Of a stretch of DNA of 64,000 nucleotides, positions 30,541 through 42,780 are shown one piece after another. The position numbers and the translations under genes were made by a program. Below the pieces are notes generated by a model that had not been told where the DNA came from, made no database searches, and was given only the letters and a program-made list of their open reading frames with translations. The number at the start of each line of letters is the position of its first letter. Position 1 is the stretch's first letter. Origin of the DNA: Salticus scenicus (Eukaryota > Arthropoda > Arachnida > Araneae > Salticidae); NCBI GenBank assembly GCA_963930645.1, contig OZ005648.1, forward strand, positions 6,090,131 through 6,154,130, written 5' to 3'.

Positions 30541-31554
30541 TAAGTAACTATTCTTATTTAGATATGATGATACGAATCAAAGTAGTGTTTACTTTTTGTG
30601 TATGAAAGTAAAGCTTGTCTAAGTCAACTCTTTAAACAGATTTTCTTGATACAATAATAGTCAAGAAAAGGAGGTCTTTATATAATCTATATTTACTCTT
30701 ATTTATTTTTTAATTTTAATTTATATAATTATAAAATTAAAATTGAAATTAAATTAAAGTTTAATTTATATATTTTGCATATTTTAAATACATGCTTAAG
30801 ACTTTCTGAATTTGAACTATTTTCTGATTTATTTATGAACAGGAAGCTATTTTTACGCAAATGCGTAAAACTTTCAGGTATTTTTATTTAGATACTTATA
30901 AATTGAATAGTGTTTTCTATCTTCTCATTTTTAGTTCTGTTATTTTGTTAACTATGTATAAATTTGATTAATATAAGGAATTGAAATTTGAAATTGGATG
31001 AGTTTAAAAATAATGCCATGCAAAGATTTTCAGTTTCTTCATTGTTGAGTTGTCTACTATTTTTAAAATTTTAATCAAACTATTAAACAAAGTAATCAAT
31101 AAATTTCATTGTTGCTTCATAGTTTCATTATTCTTTATCTGCTATAATTTTGCTTTTTTTAAAAAAAAAAAATCCATATGACTCCTATTCTGGTCTTGGC
31201 AGGCTGGGGGAGTGTTGCCGTTATGAAACCAGTTTAACCCCCACAGGCAAGTCACGAGTCTTGCCGTCTGCCTTCTTCCTTCCTTTGTTAAGTTTCTTAA
31301 ATTATTTTTTCATAAATTTTGTTTTAGTTTAAGATTTTGTTGAGTAAGTTTATTGTTCGTTTGTTTTGCAGGCTGTTAATTAGTGGATTTGGTTTTTTTA
31401 AATATGCGTGTTTCATGCCCTGATAAATTTTTTTCACCTTTCTGAGCTTCTCCTACATAAAAGGATTTTTTCATTCTTATTGGTCTTTGTGGTTTCAGTG
31501 ATCTTGTATCTGTTGCTTGGCTTTTCTATGCTTAATGAATCATTATTATGTATA

Positions 31555-32043
31555 CAGGGTGTTTATAAAGTCCCGGACCCATTTTGATGTTTAATAACTC
31601 ATAAAATAATGAAGATATAAACAAAGTTATGGCATTTATTGATGGAATAACTCATATATTTTCTTTTCAGGTTTGAATATTTTACTTTTGTAAATATCAT
31701 CTGCGTGTGTGGTTAATTTCAGATAATTTCATTTTCCAGTCTAAGTATCTGTACTTTTCTAAATATCATCTGCTTATTCATTGCATTTTTCTGTCTCTCT
31801 TGTTTTTGGCAACTATTGCAATGTTATGTTTACTATTGATGTGTTTGTTCTATGTAGTACTTTTGTATGTGATGTTTTATTCGAGTGGATATTAAGGAGA
31901 ATGCATACACCACAAGAGAAAGCACAGCCTTTGTGGCAATAGCCTCATTGCATGCCGACATGCTTGCCGCTACCTGGCGTGAAATTGACTGTCGACTTGA
32001 TATTCTCCGTGCGACTAAGAGGGCACACGTGGAAGTTCATTGA
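31555..32043 (+). mobile_element. Decayed mariner-like element
   Basis: CAGGGTGTTTATAAAGTCCC directly after TA (31553-31554) is a mariner-type terminus. At 31897-32043 on the same strand a frame reads ATWREIDCRLDILRATKRAHVEVH then stop, resembling the C-terminus of spider and tick mariner-type transposases. The right terminus was not found, and the rest of the transposase is lost or unreadable. Confidence 0.55.
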
Positions 32044-32404
32044 CAAGGGTCAAGAAACTTTTTGAGTCTATCTAACATTGTTTGTCATTAAAAAGGACAG
32101 TTGTTATATCTATACAAACCACTCTAAATTTGATAGATTATTAATTTTGTATTGGCTTTAATACATTCTTAATTTTTGATTATTTAAGTGATGTATTGTG
32201 TGAATTAGAATCATCTGATAATTCACAATGGTATTCTACAACACATTTTTGACAGAAAAATCAAATGAATGGATGACAAATTATTAATAGATTGTAACAT
32301 CTACCCTATCTTTAAAGCAATTTATTATGGAAAATCAAAATTTTTTTTTCTTATGGTTGAAATTACAAGCTATTAATCCATCGTTGTTCTGCAAAATTGG
32401 AGTA

Positions 32405-32870
32405 CCGTAAAATCCCGAAAGTACCCCCCCCCCTTTTCTTGCTGAAAGTGAAATGTCTCTGTTATCCTGAAAGTAACCCCCCCCCCCTTTTTTTTTTTTC
32501 TCCATCCAACAAAGCTACGTCCAATCTTCGGGCGCACTTACAGTATGTCGGCATTGCAAGTTAAGGTTGGCATTGAATTAAATTTTAATATTTATGTATT
32601 ATTTCTAATTTAACTAATTTTTCATAAAGTGTTGGATGCATGTTATCAATGGAATCATTACACAGTTTTTTTTACCTTTAATGTACGAAATTACCTTTAA
32701 TATTTCCTTTTTAGTAAGTGCCGTAAAATCCCAAAAGTACCCCCTCCATCGAATATAACCTCCCCTCCCTTTTCTTCATTTTTTTAAAGAATCTTGATTA
32801 TAACCCCCCACCTGAAATTTATCCGTTTTGCTTTTCAAAAAAGGGGGGGGTTACTTTCGGGATTTTACGG
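32405..32870. mobile_element. TIR element with CCGTAAAATCCC ends
   Basis: CCGTAAAATCCCGAAAGTA (32405) and its complement ending at 32870 are flanked by TA (32403-32404 and 32871-32872). A third terminus copy in left orientation at 32721 suggests a nested or partly duplicated copy. C and G runs lie next to each terminus. No coding frame. The TA site suggests Tc1/mariner or pogo affinity. Confidence 0.75.
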
Positions 32871-33190
32871 TAAGTATGTTATAAAAACATAATAATAACA
32901 TTAATGTAAATCTAATAAATATAGATCCTATTCTGCGATTGTTGGTATTTGAGCATGGGAATACATAGGTGGGTGTGAGAAGATTGCAGTCGCAAGAAGT
33001 TTCACAAAATCCTCTTGAGGGTTTACAAGATCTAGAATAAATATAAGATAATCCACTCATGTTGTTATAAGCTTGGCTGTTTCTTTTTTAGATTTGGCTA
33101 ATCACAAAATATAGAAAGAGAAATATTAAATGTAGTTTTTTTTATAAATGCATTGTAATAAATCAAGATACATTGTAGAATTTGTTTCAG

Positions 33191-33278
33191 GTACCTCCTG
33201 CTACCAACACGCACGGAGCTACAACGAATACACAGTTCCAGAAAGCTAATGCTTATGGATCACATTCGTACAATTCAG
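33191..33278 (+). CDS. UBAP2L: UBAP2/UBAP2L exon (AYGSHSYNSG segment)
   Basis: An 88-bp exon between acceptor TTTCAG and donor GTATTC, entering in phase 0 and leaving in phase 1. It encodes VPPATNTHGATTNTQFQKAN followed by AYGSHSYNS(G). UBAP2L proteins have V-A-P-x-S ... GYGSHGYNTG at this point. The donor GTATTC is weaker than the others but the phase fits the next exon. Confidence 0.9.
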
Positions 33279-34150
33279 GTATTCATCTTTTAAAAACTTT
33301 AATGAAACATCTGGGTTTGGGGGGAACACCTCATGGGAAAACCTGGAATACTCAGGGAATTAGGATTTTAGGATCTGATGGAGTATAAAAATTTTCATTA
33401 AAATTCTGGAAAAATGAAAATTCTCATTCTGATGCTTACATTTTCTGGTTTAGCTTATTCATATCGCAAAGTATTGGGCCTAGTAGCGGAAACAGTGCAG
33501 CACGAAAGCGAGTACTACAGATTGTTTAAAGCTGTGCAGATTAATTTATCATTTCAATAAGAAATGCCATGCTTAAAAAATGCAAATATAATTTACGTCT
33601 TTTGTTATTGTACTTGTTGTATATTTTCAATTTATTTTCTTTGTAGATGCAAATTTTACATATTTTATTAATTGTTAATGCCTCTTATGCTACCAGACTT
33701 GGTCCAGTATTCTTGGATTGCAGACAAATTTTCTTTTGCTGCAGCTAGATACAGAAAATTCTGCTACTGGGATATTGGGAAAATATACAAAAATTCATTT
33801 TACTATGGTGCCTCATATAATCTCTAGTAAATTTGCAAAGAGTATGACAAAAAAAAACCTGTCTAAATTTGAAAAAGAACAGAGGATAGAAAGTTAACAT
33901 CAGGCTAAATCAATCCTATGCAGTGAGGGCTATAGATTTGTCTGGTTATGTAATATGTTATTAATATTTTCTTGAAAATGATTAATGAATTTTACTTTAA
34001 CATTTTGAATATGAACCCTACAAATTTTTAATTGTGTAATTACATATGTAATTTTACTGAAGGTCAAAAAAAAAAAAAAAACTGAAAGGGGCCATTGGTA
34101 ATGATCAAAGAAATGGCCACTTTCATATCTTCTAATATACAAGAATTTAA

Positions 34151-34632
34151 ATGCAATTAAAAAGTACGTACAGTAACGGAATACTTATCCGGAACGAAGC
34201 TAAAAACCTTAATGTTAATATTCCAATTAAACCTAACAAAAATATTTTCCAATACATACGCAACGAAAAAGATATCATCCCCCAAAATTCCACGGCAGGC
34301 ATATACAAAATAGACTTCGAACATATTAACGGTGAAAAGGCGAGCTACATTGGCATGACGAAACGACGGATAAACGAACGCGAAAAAGAACACCGTGCAG
34401 ATCTAAAATATGGTAAATCATCCACAGCCTTTTCTACTACCCACAATAATAACCCTATTAATACTAACTCAATAAACACTAAAAAAAATTAGCACCTTAT
34501 AACACCTATAACTACGCTTTAAAAAGGGAGGCCATCGAAATTATAACTAACTCAAATACCGTTAATGACAGAGAGCACTATTCAATTCCGCCGGAATGGC
34601 AACAGCTACTGGAAGAAATCGAAGAGAAGTGA
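34151..34632 (+). pseudogene. Penelope-like element C-terminus with GIY-YIG endonuclease
   Basis: The frame shows GIY (residues 50-52), YIG (66-68), the following RRINEREKEH arginine/glutamate/histidine helix and a lysine-rich linker. After a frameshift at an A run near 34485 it continues ALKREAIEIITNS, VNDREHY and PPEWQQLLEEIEEK, ending in TGA at 34630-34632. GIY-YIG domains with this layout are the C-terminal endonuclease of Penelope-like retroelements. The 3' flank has CTGATGATGGTTACGATTGTAACC, a short hairpin as expected at Penelope 3' ends. No reverse transcriptase remains upstream, so this is a 5'-truncated copy. Confidence 0.85.
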
Positions 34633-35504
34633 ACGAACTACAGCACCAACATAACAACATTTTGCAACTAAGGAACGACGTCTAGTTTGTGATCAGCACT
34701 GATGATGGTTACGATTGTAACCAAAATTAATTTGCTGTTCCTTTTTAAGGATGTTTTTTAAGGTATTTTTAATATTGATATAAAAAAAATAAATAAAAGC
34801 TTACATTTTGCTTTAACGTAATTTTTTCAGTACTATTTAAAGTTTGGAAGAGCAAACACTACAAAGAAATATTTGGAAACATAAAATACTTATCTTGTCT
34901 TCCTGAAAAAAAATATTTATAAATTTTGTGGGGAAAATATCTCATTTGTTCTTAATATACACTAGTGCACAGAATCTAAGGACAGACGTCAATAGCTAAG
35001 CTATGTAGCCTTTTTTCTCCTTAAATATCTAAACGAATACTTCATGGATTCTTTTGAAATTTTAAGGATAGAAAGAACATGAAAAAACACACATACTCCA
35101 ATGGAAGTTTCACCTAGACGGCTAAAAGGGGATCAGTCACAAATCAACAAAAAATGTATAATTTTTTTAATCATCCTGTAAAAAATACTTCAAATGAGTT
35201 TTTTAGCTATCTGTATAATATTTCTCTTAAATTTCTCTAGAATTTAATTGTAACTAAGGTGAAATCATGAAATCATAAATTTCTCTACTACAGATTTTCA
35301 TATTTAATCTAATACACTTGAAATGTACATTTTTCTTCAAGAAATTGAAAAAATATTAATTTTTTGTGCTGGAAATATGCTAAGTATCTAGAAGTATTTA
35401 AAGCCAGTTAAGCCTTACATTTGATCTTTAGCTATTTGGCAGGATGATGGTGGTGCTTTTGTTTAAAATTAAAATCATCATGTTAAGATATGTTTTTAAT
35501 GTAA

Positions 35505-35838
35505 CAAAAAATAAAAAGGGCAACTTATTTTTAAAAAGGGCATTACTGGCATAATTTGCGGTCTTCTATGTTGTGATTTTTGTGTGTGGCAGAAGTAAGT
35601 TGCTGATTTTATGTGTGTATATATAGGTATTCTTCCAAGAATGCTGTAAAATTATTGGTAGAAAGTTATATGTCTGGAAGATAAGTATCTAAAGGCCTCT
35701 GAATATTTAAAATGTTAGAAAAGGCCACTTGATACTAAAGTGTTTTTAAAAGGGCCGTCGAGTGCTAAAGTGAGTTGAAAAAGGGCTGCCAGGTGCTGAA
35801 ATGTGTTTAAAAAAGCCGTCGGGGGGAGCACCCTGCTA
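35505..35838. repeat. AAAGGGC repeat-family copy 2
   Basis: Longer copy of the family at 17480-17640. Subterminal motifs AAAGGGC(C/T)G(C/T)C and GTGCT(A/G)AA recur, and the right end reads GGGGGGAGCACCCTG, the complement of a CAGGGTGCTCCCC terminus. The left terminus is missing. Confidence 0.6.
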
Positions 35839-36671
35839 AATTAGCCTAAAATAGTACTAAAATCTCTTTTATTGGAAAGAAAATTGGAAAAAAAAAAAAA
35901 AAAAACTGAATTTTTCCATTGAGTGATTTTGAGATTTTTCTGTAAAATCATATTAGGTGTGTGTGTACTATCACACAGATGTTTTGCATGTGAACGTTCA
36001 CCCCATTTCTTCTGTACAAGTGCCGACTCAACGAGTCCACTGTTAAAATAGGGTAGATAACCTTTTCGTTGAGAGAAAATAAGCGAAAAGGGAACACCGA
36101 ATGACTGGATACCAAACTGTCGGTCAACTTGGCATCCCTCCAAGATTTTAGACTTGTCCTCACATCGTTACACTATATATGATTATGAACCTTCTGTTTA
36201 TTATAGATATAAGTTTGTACGATAACTGCATTTATATTAATATAATAACAGTTACAATTTTTTATTTTTTTATTTATAACATGCAGGGTTTTATTAAGTT
36301 TTCTTAAAGTAATGTCACTTTTAGATAACTTAACAAAACATGCTACATTAGATACAACATACTGCAATCGGAATGCAAAGTGCTTTTATTTTTGCAGCTA
36401 AAAAATCTAAATTGGAAAATTGTAGTTTAAGATGAAAATTTAATAATAGAAAAACAGGACGTATCTGTTTTGTTTATTTATAAGCTATTCCAAATTGATA
36501 TATTTTTTAAAACATCTGTTTAGTAGTTGTCTTTTATATGCAATTCATAAACTATTTCATGAGCATTTTACATGAGCGATTTAATTCTGTTAAAATACAA
36601 AAAAATAATATGCAATTTTGTTTAAACAGCTTATATGGATATACATATTGAGCGTTATTTTTTCTTTTCAG

Positions 36672-36755
36672 GATATGAAAGCTTGACACAGACGCAAGAT
36701 TATTCTAAAAGTACTTATGGTGCTGCATCTCAAAATCAAGTGAAAGGTGTTTCAG
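36672..36755 (+). CDS. UBAP2L: UBAP2/UBAP2L exon (symmetric 84-bp cassette)
   Basis: An 84-bp exon, phase 1 at both ends, between acceptor TTTTCAG and donor GTAAGA. With the borrowed G it encodes GYESLTQTQDYSKSTYG and AASQNQVKGVS. Vertebrate UBAP2L has a matching Y-D-D-L-T-Q ... DYSK-x-x-Y ... KGVS region after its GYNTG motif. Because the phases match, the exon can be skipped without shifting the frame. Confidence 0.9.
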
Positions 36756-36952
36756 GTAAGATTAGATTAGTAAGGATTTTTGTTCTGAATTAAGCATTTT
36801 TAAAACCTGCTTTTGTCCTACTATTTGAAAAAATGCTTTATTTGGACATTATACTTTTTCTATTTCTATAAAAAATATTATTCATCCAGAAAGTAAATTT
36901 CCCACATCACCAAAAGATGACACTGGGAAAAGCACAATCTGAGTAGATTGTA

Positions 36953-37497
36953 CAGGGGTCGATCCAGGCAAAATTTGGGTCCCTTTTCAGGCCCTTCACA
37001 AAATTCCACATCGCAAACAGGGACCCTTCACAAAATTCAAATTTATAAAAAGGGACCCTTCACAAAATTCAAATTTATAAAAAGGGACCCTTCACAAAAT
37101 TCAAATTTATAAAAAGGGACCCTTCACAAAATTCATATTCATAAAAAGGGACCCTTCACAAAATTCATATTCATAAAAAGGGACCCTTCACAAAATTCAA
37201 ATCCACTAAAAGGGACCCTTCATAAAATTCAAATTTATAAAATAAGCCCCTTCACAAGATTTTGTTTCATAAAAATGATCCCTTCATTAAATGTTTTCAT
37301 GTTATTTTTAATTAATTCTTTAATTTGACTGAACGAAACTCTATTAACTCAATATTAAACATTATATGCAGTGATTGTAAAAGTGGAAGATTTTACACAA
37401 TATTTTACTTTTTCACAAAAATAAATAAAAATTTCACAAAAATATTTTGTTTTTCACAAAAAAGGGACCCAAAAATTAAAACCTGGATCGACCCCTG
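36953..37497. mobile_element. TIR element with internal 31-bp tandem array
   Basis: Ends CAGGGGTCGATCCAGG and CCTGGATCGACCCCTG are perfect complements. TTGTA lies on both sides (36948-36952 and 37498-37502), a 5-bp duplication. From about 37000 to 37260 a 31-bp unit (GGGACCCTTCACAAAATTCA plus an AT-rich remainder) repeats about eight times. The right part is AT-rich with further TTCACAAAA motifs. It inserted in the intron between two UBAP2L exons. Confidence 0.88.
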
Positions 37498-37665
37498 TTG
37501 TAGGTATTGTGCACAAAGATGTCATCTTTCATTTCTTCTCCTATCAACTGGGATACTTTTTTTGAAAGTACAGTTTTTAAATTCTGGTTAATGTGTAAAA
37601 TTGTTCATCCATTAAGTCTTCCATAATCTGTTTGTTGGTGTATTCTAACTTATAAAATTTTCCAG

Positions 37666-37730
37666 GGTCTGGAGCTGTCCCTGATCTTTCTGGTTCAGTG
37701 TACAGTAAAACACATGCCCAACTTGCCAAA
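37666..37730 (+). CDS. UBAP2L: UBAP2/UBAP2L exon (PDLSGSVYSKT segment)
   Basis: A 65-bp exon between acceptor TTCCAG and donor GTGAGT, entering in phase 1 and leaving in phase 0. It encodes (G)SGAVPDLSGSVYSKTHAQ and LAK. The P-D-(I/L/M)-(S/T)-GSVY-(S/N)-KT motif is a hallmark of UBAP2L C-termini and sits directly before the final exon. Confidence 0.93.
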
Positions 37731-37770
37731 GTGAGTAACTTTCATTATCTTGATTGATAATTATTAGTAC

Positions 37771-38090
37771 TTAAGGGGACTCTGTACCTTTTGCTGCGGT
37801 AAACCAAAGTAAAAATTTTGAACCTATATAACTAGTTAAATAATACATATTTTTTAATTACGTTTTTCACATTCAGAAAATTTTCAACTGTTAAATTGGT
37901 TACCATTTTCTGAAAATCGATTTTTTAAATTATTAATTTTTCATTTTGTAGCTGTGAAATGTTGCTGTTGGGAATGGAATGGGGCAATTTTTTCTCAATT
38001 GAAGGGTCGATTTTTCTGAATCTCTGGGGCACTATCTCCTTATCGATACAACAATTAGATTATATGATTATGTTAAAGTAGGAAAATTAG
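37771..38090. other. Kolobok-like terminus (TTAA + GGGG) in intron
   Basis: TTAA at 37771-37774 is followed by GGGGACTCTGTACC, the same start type as the Kolobok element at 7146. A further TTAAGGGGAGTGCGGG lies at 38785. No matching right end was found, so these are one-ended remnants. No coding content. Confidence 0.4.
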
Positions 38091-38300
38091 TAAGTAAAAT
38101 ATTAGGGCTATTATTGGAAATTTGCAGGAATTGCTGTTTGGTTTTAACATTTTCTAACAATTTTAAACTGAATATGATTTCAGTTTGTGTATCTGTCCAT
38201 CTGACTGTCCATCTTTTTATCTGTCCTTCTACCTACCCCCCCCAGCATCCTTAAATATTTTCAGAATTTTTAAAAACTGATATATGTTATTAAAGTTCAC
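38090..38300. repeat. Dispersed old repeat, copy 1 of 3
   Basis: Motifs CTATTATTGGAAATTTGC, TTTGTGTATCTGTCCATC, GCATCC(T/G)(T/C)AAATATTTTCAGAATTT and GTTATTAAAGTTCACT recur at about 49160-49350 and, weaker, at 50330-50460. An unclassified non-coding family. Confidence 0.6.
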
Positions 38301-38533
38301 TGTGGAATGTTTCCTATTTAAAATGGCATTAATAAATTCTCTACAACAGGTTTGTGTTCAGTGACAGTGAAAGTAACATCTAAGGTTAACTAAAATGAAG
38401 AACAAAAGTAGAAAAAGTTAGAATATTGAAAATTTGTGTTATTAGACTTTAAATGTAACAAACTGATTGAAGATATTTAAAATATAAATAAAAGACTAAT
38501 TAAACATTTAATAATTTTAAATACCTATATTAA

Positions 38534-38735
38534 AAATCCTTTGAAATGCAGCATTTTCATAATATATTTTGACACAATACAATCGCGGTCTTCATCAGAT
38601 GTTAAAGAAGTGAAAGAAAGGTCCAACGACGATGGTCAAAGTAGCACTACTAACATCCGATGATGACTGTGATCTTGGCGTGTCAAAATATATTATGAAA
38701 ATGCTGCATTTCAAAGGATTTTAATATAAGGTATT
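38534..38735. mobile_element. Small foldback with Penelope-like 3' motif
   Basis: The left arm (38534-38576) and right arm (38679-38722) are near-perfect complements (CCTTTGAAATGCAGCATTTT, then CATAATATATTTTGACAC). Reading outward from the centre, both sides pass CATC(T/C)GATGA(A/T)GAC(C/T)G(C/T)GAT before the arm. Penelope 3' ends carry a similar TGATGA-GxC-stem motif ahead of a CGAAA or CAAAA tract. This is a third head-to-head pair in the window, smaller and less certain. Confidence 0.55.
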
Positions 38736-39279
38736 TTAAATTTTTAAATGATTGAAGATATTTTCAAATGTGAAAAATTAATTTAAGGGGAGTGCGGGAG
38801 CAGATTTTTTTTTTTTTTTTTTTTTTCTTTTTTTTTAAGTGGTTGATTATTGAAAATTAGTACTATTAGATTTTTAGGTATGAAGAATTTATTGCGTATG
38901 CTTTCAAAAGTGCTGAATTATTTGAGGGCATCAGGCAAGCATAGTACGTGTGAGTGTGATCTGCCACAGACACTAGGGGACTTGGACTGATGATTTCACC
39001 GATGCAGGAAGAATTTTTTCAATTTTCTTTGCTTTTGCCTTATAAAAATATAGTGATTTGTTAAGAGAATCAAACTTAAATGGGTACTTGCAGCATGCAC
39101 AGACCTGTACTGCCGAAGGTCGTGGGGACCTGGAGTGAGTTTTTTCCTGATCATACTAAAGGAAAAAAAAAAAATTGGTACTATTAGATTTTTGGGTGTG
39201 AGGAAAGGATTGTGAATACTTTCGAAAGTGTAAAATTATTAGGGAGTGTCAGATATGCATTGGTATTTGCTGCCATAGT

Positions 39280-39666
39280 CATACCTGCCAACTCTCCATT
39301 ATTTTGGAACTGTCTTCCACTCTCCATTATTATCAAACATTTCTCCGTTATTTTGAAGATTTTAAAGTTATACCTGTAATATATTCAAAACTTCAACAAA
39401 CCTTCATTTTTTTAAGCAAAATTTTGCTTTTGCTGAAAAAAATTCTCATGAATCTCTCTATATATATTACTATTTTTAATTAAGAATTACTTAATTTTTA
39501 TTTAATAATTAAATTTAACTTACTCGTATAACTTTTTGATAATTTAAGCCATGGATTAAGCTATTAAAATACTGTCATATGTCGAAAACACATCAATGTT
39601 TTCTAGGCCTGAAAATGCTGCTTATAAAATCTCTGTTATTTTGATTCTTCAAAGTTGGCAGGCATG
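39280..39666. mobile_element. TGCCAAC-group TIR element, CTCCATTATT subterminal motif
   Basis: Ends CATACCTGCCAACT and AGTTGGCAGGCATG, with CATAGT on both sides (39274-39279 and 39667-39672), a 6-bp duplication. Just inside the left end CTCCATTATT recurs, and CTCTGTTATTTTGAT lies inside the right end. Non-coding, AT-rich interior. Confidence 0.8.
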
Positions 39667-40696
39667 CATAGTCCATAGGGACAAGGGCCGATAATTTCCT
39701 AATTTTTTTCGATACTTCTTATGTCTTGATTTATAAAAATATTGTGATTCATTAAATGGGCACATGAAAAGTGCACAGGTCTATGCTGCCAAAGGAGTGG
39801 GGATCCAGAGTGAGTTTTTCCCTGATCATGAAAGAAATTTTTAATTTTATTTTTTTTTGACATATTAAAAAAATATATATATTATATATTCATTTAAAAA
39901 TGTTGTAGGTTCTGAAACACAAAGAGGGAGCTTTAGAGGCACCACCAAATGGGACAATACGGTTAAGTTTTTCAAGGATCACGAACTAGCTGATCACTGC
40001 AGGCGACTAGTTTAAATATGTATTAACATTAGAGAACATCTTTAGTATAGGACCTCCTTGGCAAATTTTAAAATTTTGGCACCAAGATAGCTTGGATGAT
40101 TTTTGCAATGGTCTTTACTTTCAGAATTGTGATTGTCTAAATTCAGGGATGCTCCTTTTCCTGCTGAACGGTGGATTTCTTCTTTTTATAAATTCCCCCT
40201 CACCTCCACCCCTATCTTCCTTGAAACTAACAATCTCTGATTAAACAGTCTTAATTCCTTTTTGTCACCCAGGCTGTCTTTGTCAATATATACAACAGTG
40301 CACTTAAGATTTTAAAAGGAGATTTTTATTTTTTTTTTTTTCTCCTGTTGCTTCACTTAGTAAAATTCTCTGCTAACTTGGGGAAATTTCTGACACTAAA
40401 TTCAAAATTTTAAATTTTTTAAAAAGCCTTCGGCTTTTTATTTTTTCTTTTCTGAAAAATTATTTTTATGTTTTTTACATTTTCGATGGAGGTAAGCATT
40501 GGTTGCGATCATATGCAGGTACTCTGAAGCAACTACGTTGACGTTGACATACAGTCCATCGAATTTATGCAAATTCCAATTTTTCTCCATCCACATTTGT
40601 TTAATTATGTTACATTAATATTATTGATTAACTTATATACAGATTTTGGATAGTCAAACCTATATACAGACTATGGTTTATTTGGAAACTTTTTAA

Positions 40697-40722
40697 ATAT
40701 ATATATATATATATATATATAT
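40697..40722. repeat. (AT)n microsatellite
   Basis: Thirteen AT units in an AT-rich intron stretch. The surrounding 40500-42450 region has T runs at 41150-41170 and 41409-41445 but no recognisable gene. Confidence 0.9.
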
Positions 40723-41412
40723 TGTGATAAAGCAGTTCTTTTATATTGCTTAAAATAATATAACCTGCAAAGTAACTGTTTTCTAATTTATTATATTCAA
40801 ATTATATTTTATATATTATTAAACTTTATATATTAATTATTTCATTGTATATTAATTTCCAGAATTTGTGTATAAACATATGAAAAATATCAGAAATTTT
40901 ACTTCATGCACGATTTCTTCTTTTTTGAAACTTTTTGAGTGGCATTCCTGTAAATTGCAACAAAAATTTAAAAGTTGCCAAATAGGTCTATGCTAAAGTT
41001 GTGCACATATTACTTTGCAGATGATAAAATCAAGTAAAAAAACATGTAAGACTATTTGATTAATTGAAAATAATATTTTTAAAATAAATAAATGTAAAAA
41101 TTATGATGCCAGTTTTATCAGAAATTTTTGATTTTACAGGTTTGATGTTTTTTTTTTTTTTTTTTTTTTAATGAATGCATATATTTTTATTTATTATTTT
41201 TATTTTGGCATTAACATGTTTTTCCTTTTTATAATTTTTAAAGATAAATTGGGGTTTTATTTAATATCTTTTGAATAACAATTTTCCCGATTGAATTAAA
41301 AAAATACAGCATTAGCAAGATTTTGTCCCGATTGAAAGTGGAACCAATTTTTGTAGCAATCAGTTGATTGGTATACTTTGTATAGTAAATTAAAATCTAA
41401 CATAACATGAAA

Positions 41413-41448
<36 letters not shown>

Positions 41449-42492
41449 AAAATAAAATGGCAGTCAGTAATTTATTTATTTTTTTGTGGTTGTACCTGAC
41501 ACTACTTGTAAGAGCAGCCATTTGCTATTATTTTAGCATCAAATGTTGCTGTGTTACCATAATGACACAAACCCTAGTATCAGTGATTTTTGATTAGCAA
41601 GTTTCATGAAGATCTAGGAGATTCTTTTAATACAGCCTAGATTAGATATCAGTAATCTGTAATTGATAGTAATTGTCTTGAAAAGTGGTATTTTTACTGT
41701 GTTAGGTGAATTTTAGAACCATGCAAACAAATCAGGAATAAAGCTTCAGGGATTTGTTTCTAACAAATAACAAAGCTAACAAAGTCTGTCATTCTCTGCA
41801 ATCTTGGCTCACCCATATTATTAGCACTTAAACTATGAAAATGCTTTAACATCCCCCCACCCCCTCAAAAAAAAAAAAAAAAAGACAATTTTTAGATAAT
41901 TGAATATACAATCCCCCTTCCCAATCTTTTTAAGGTAGCTATTTTAATAAATTTGAAATATTTTGGAGATAAAATCATTTATGTGTGCTGACATAATTAC
42001 TCTATGTTTAACTTAACTGATAAGATTAATAATTAAATGAATTTATATAGAAGTTTTCGACTATTAATTTTGCATCAAAAGTGAATAAATATATCATGTG
42101 TATAGGCAAGGTGACACAAGATACATTTTGGGCTCTTATATGCTGTGCAATTCTTAAGTGAAAATGCATAATAAGAATAAATACCGAATTTCACATTTAT
42201 ATATATGCATGGGAAAGGATAAGAAACTAGATTTAGCTTTCAGGGTGGAAAAACTAAGAAAAATCGCTGACAAGCATTACATCAGGTTGAATTATTTTTA
42301 AATTCAAATATGTCTATGTGAATGTGGTATAGATATAAGCATGAAACATAAAATTAACAATATTGGCCCTGCTCTTATTAATCAATATAAAATGCCAATA
42401 ATATATCAGTCTATTATATGTTATAATTATTTTACTGAGTTGTGCCTTTTTAATTGCATAAATTTTACCGGACATTTTTAATTTTATTACAG

Positions 42493-42780
42493 TCTTATGA
42501 CAAACCTGGCTTTCATACTGGCACTCCTCCTCCCTTCAACCTTGCTGGTAGTCAAGCTGCTGGTCCAATGGGTGCATCCTCTGCGCCCTATGCTACTCAA
42601 TTTATCCCGGTCCTGACCCATGGTCAACATCACTCCACTGCCGCCCTACTCCATCACCATTTGCAGCAAGATACAACTCAACCTGGTGGCACTCCAGCTG
42701 CAGGTCAGAGGGGACCACAAGGCCTTGGGCAACAGAAGAACTCCAATAAACCAAATTATGCCTATTGGACCAACAACTAA
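42493..42780 (+). CDS. UBAP2L: UBAP2/UBAP2L terminal coding exon
   Basis: Acceptor TATTACAG, phase 0, 95 codons and stop TAA at 42778-42780. It encodes SYDKPGFHTGTPPPFNL, then FIPVLTHGQHHS, then LLHHHLQQD, GQRGPQ and a final KPNYAYWTNN. Known UBAP2L proteins read (F/Y)-DKQGFH-(A/S)-GTP-P-FxL ... LLHHHL-x-QD ... GQRSQ ... KP-x-Y-x-x-YWTN or similar, so this is the authentic C-terminus. Histidine and glutamine rich, with no membrane or catalytic motif. It sets the orientation of the whole host gene and its end within the window. Confidence 0.95.
   Translation, partial: SYDKPGFHTGTPPPFNLAGSQAAGPMGASSAPYATQFIPVLTHGQHHSTAALLHHHLQQDTTQPGGTPAAGQRGPQGLGQQKNSNKPNYAYWTNN

Noticed and set aside
33279..33388. 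Coding continuation past 33278
   Set aside because: Family similarity ends at SYNSG, and the following sequence matches the CTCAGGGAATT repeat type seen at 6153-6547.
36995..37260. CRISPR-like array (31-bp repeats)
   Set aside because: The units are contiguous with no unique spacers and lie in a eukaryotic TIR element.
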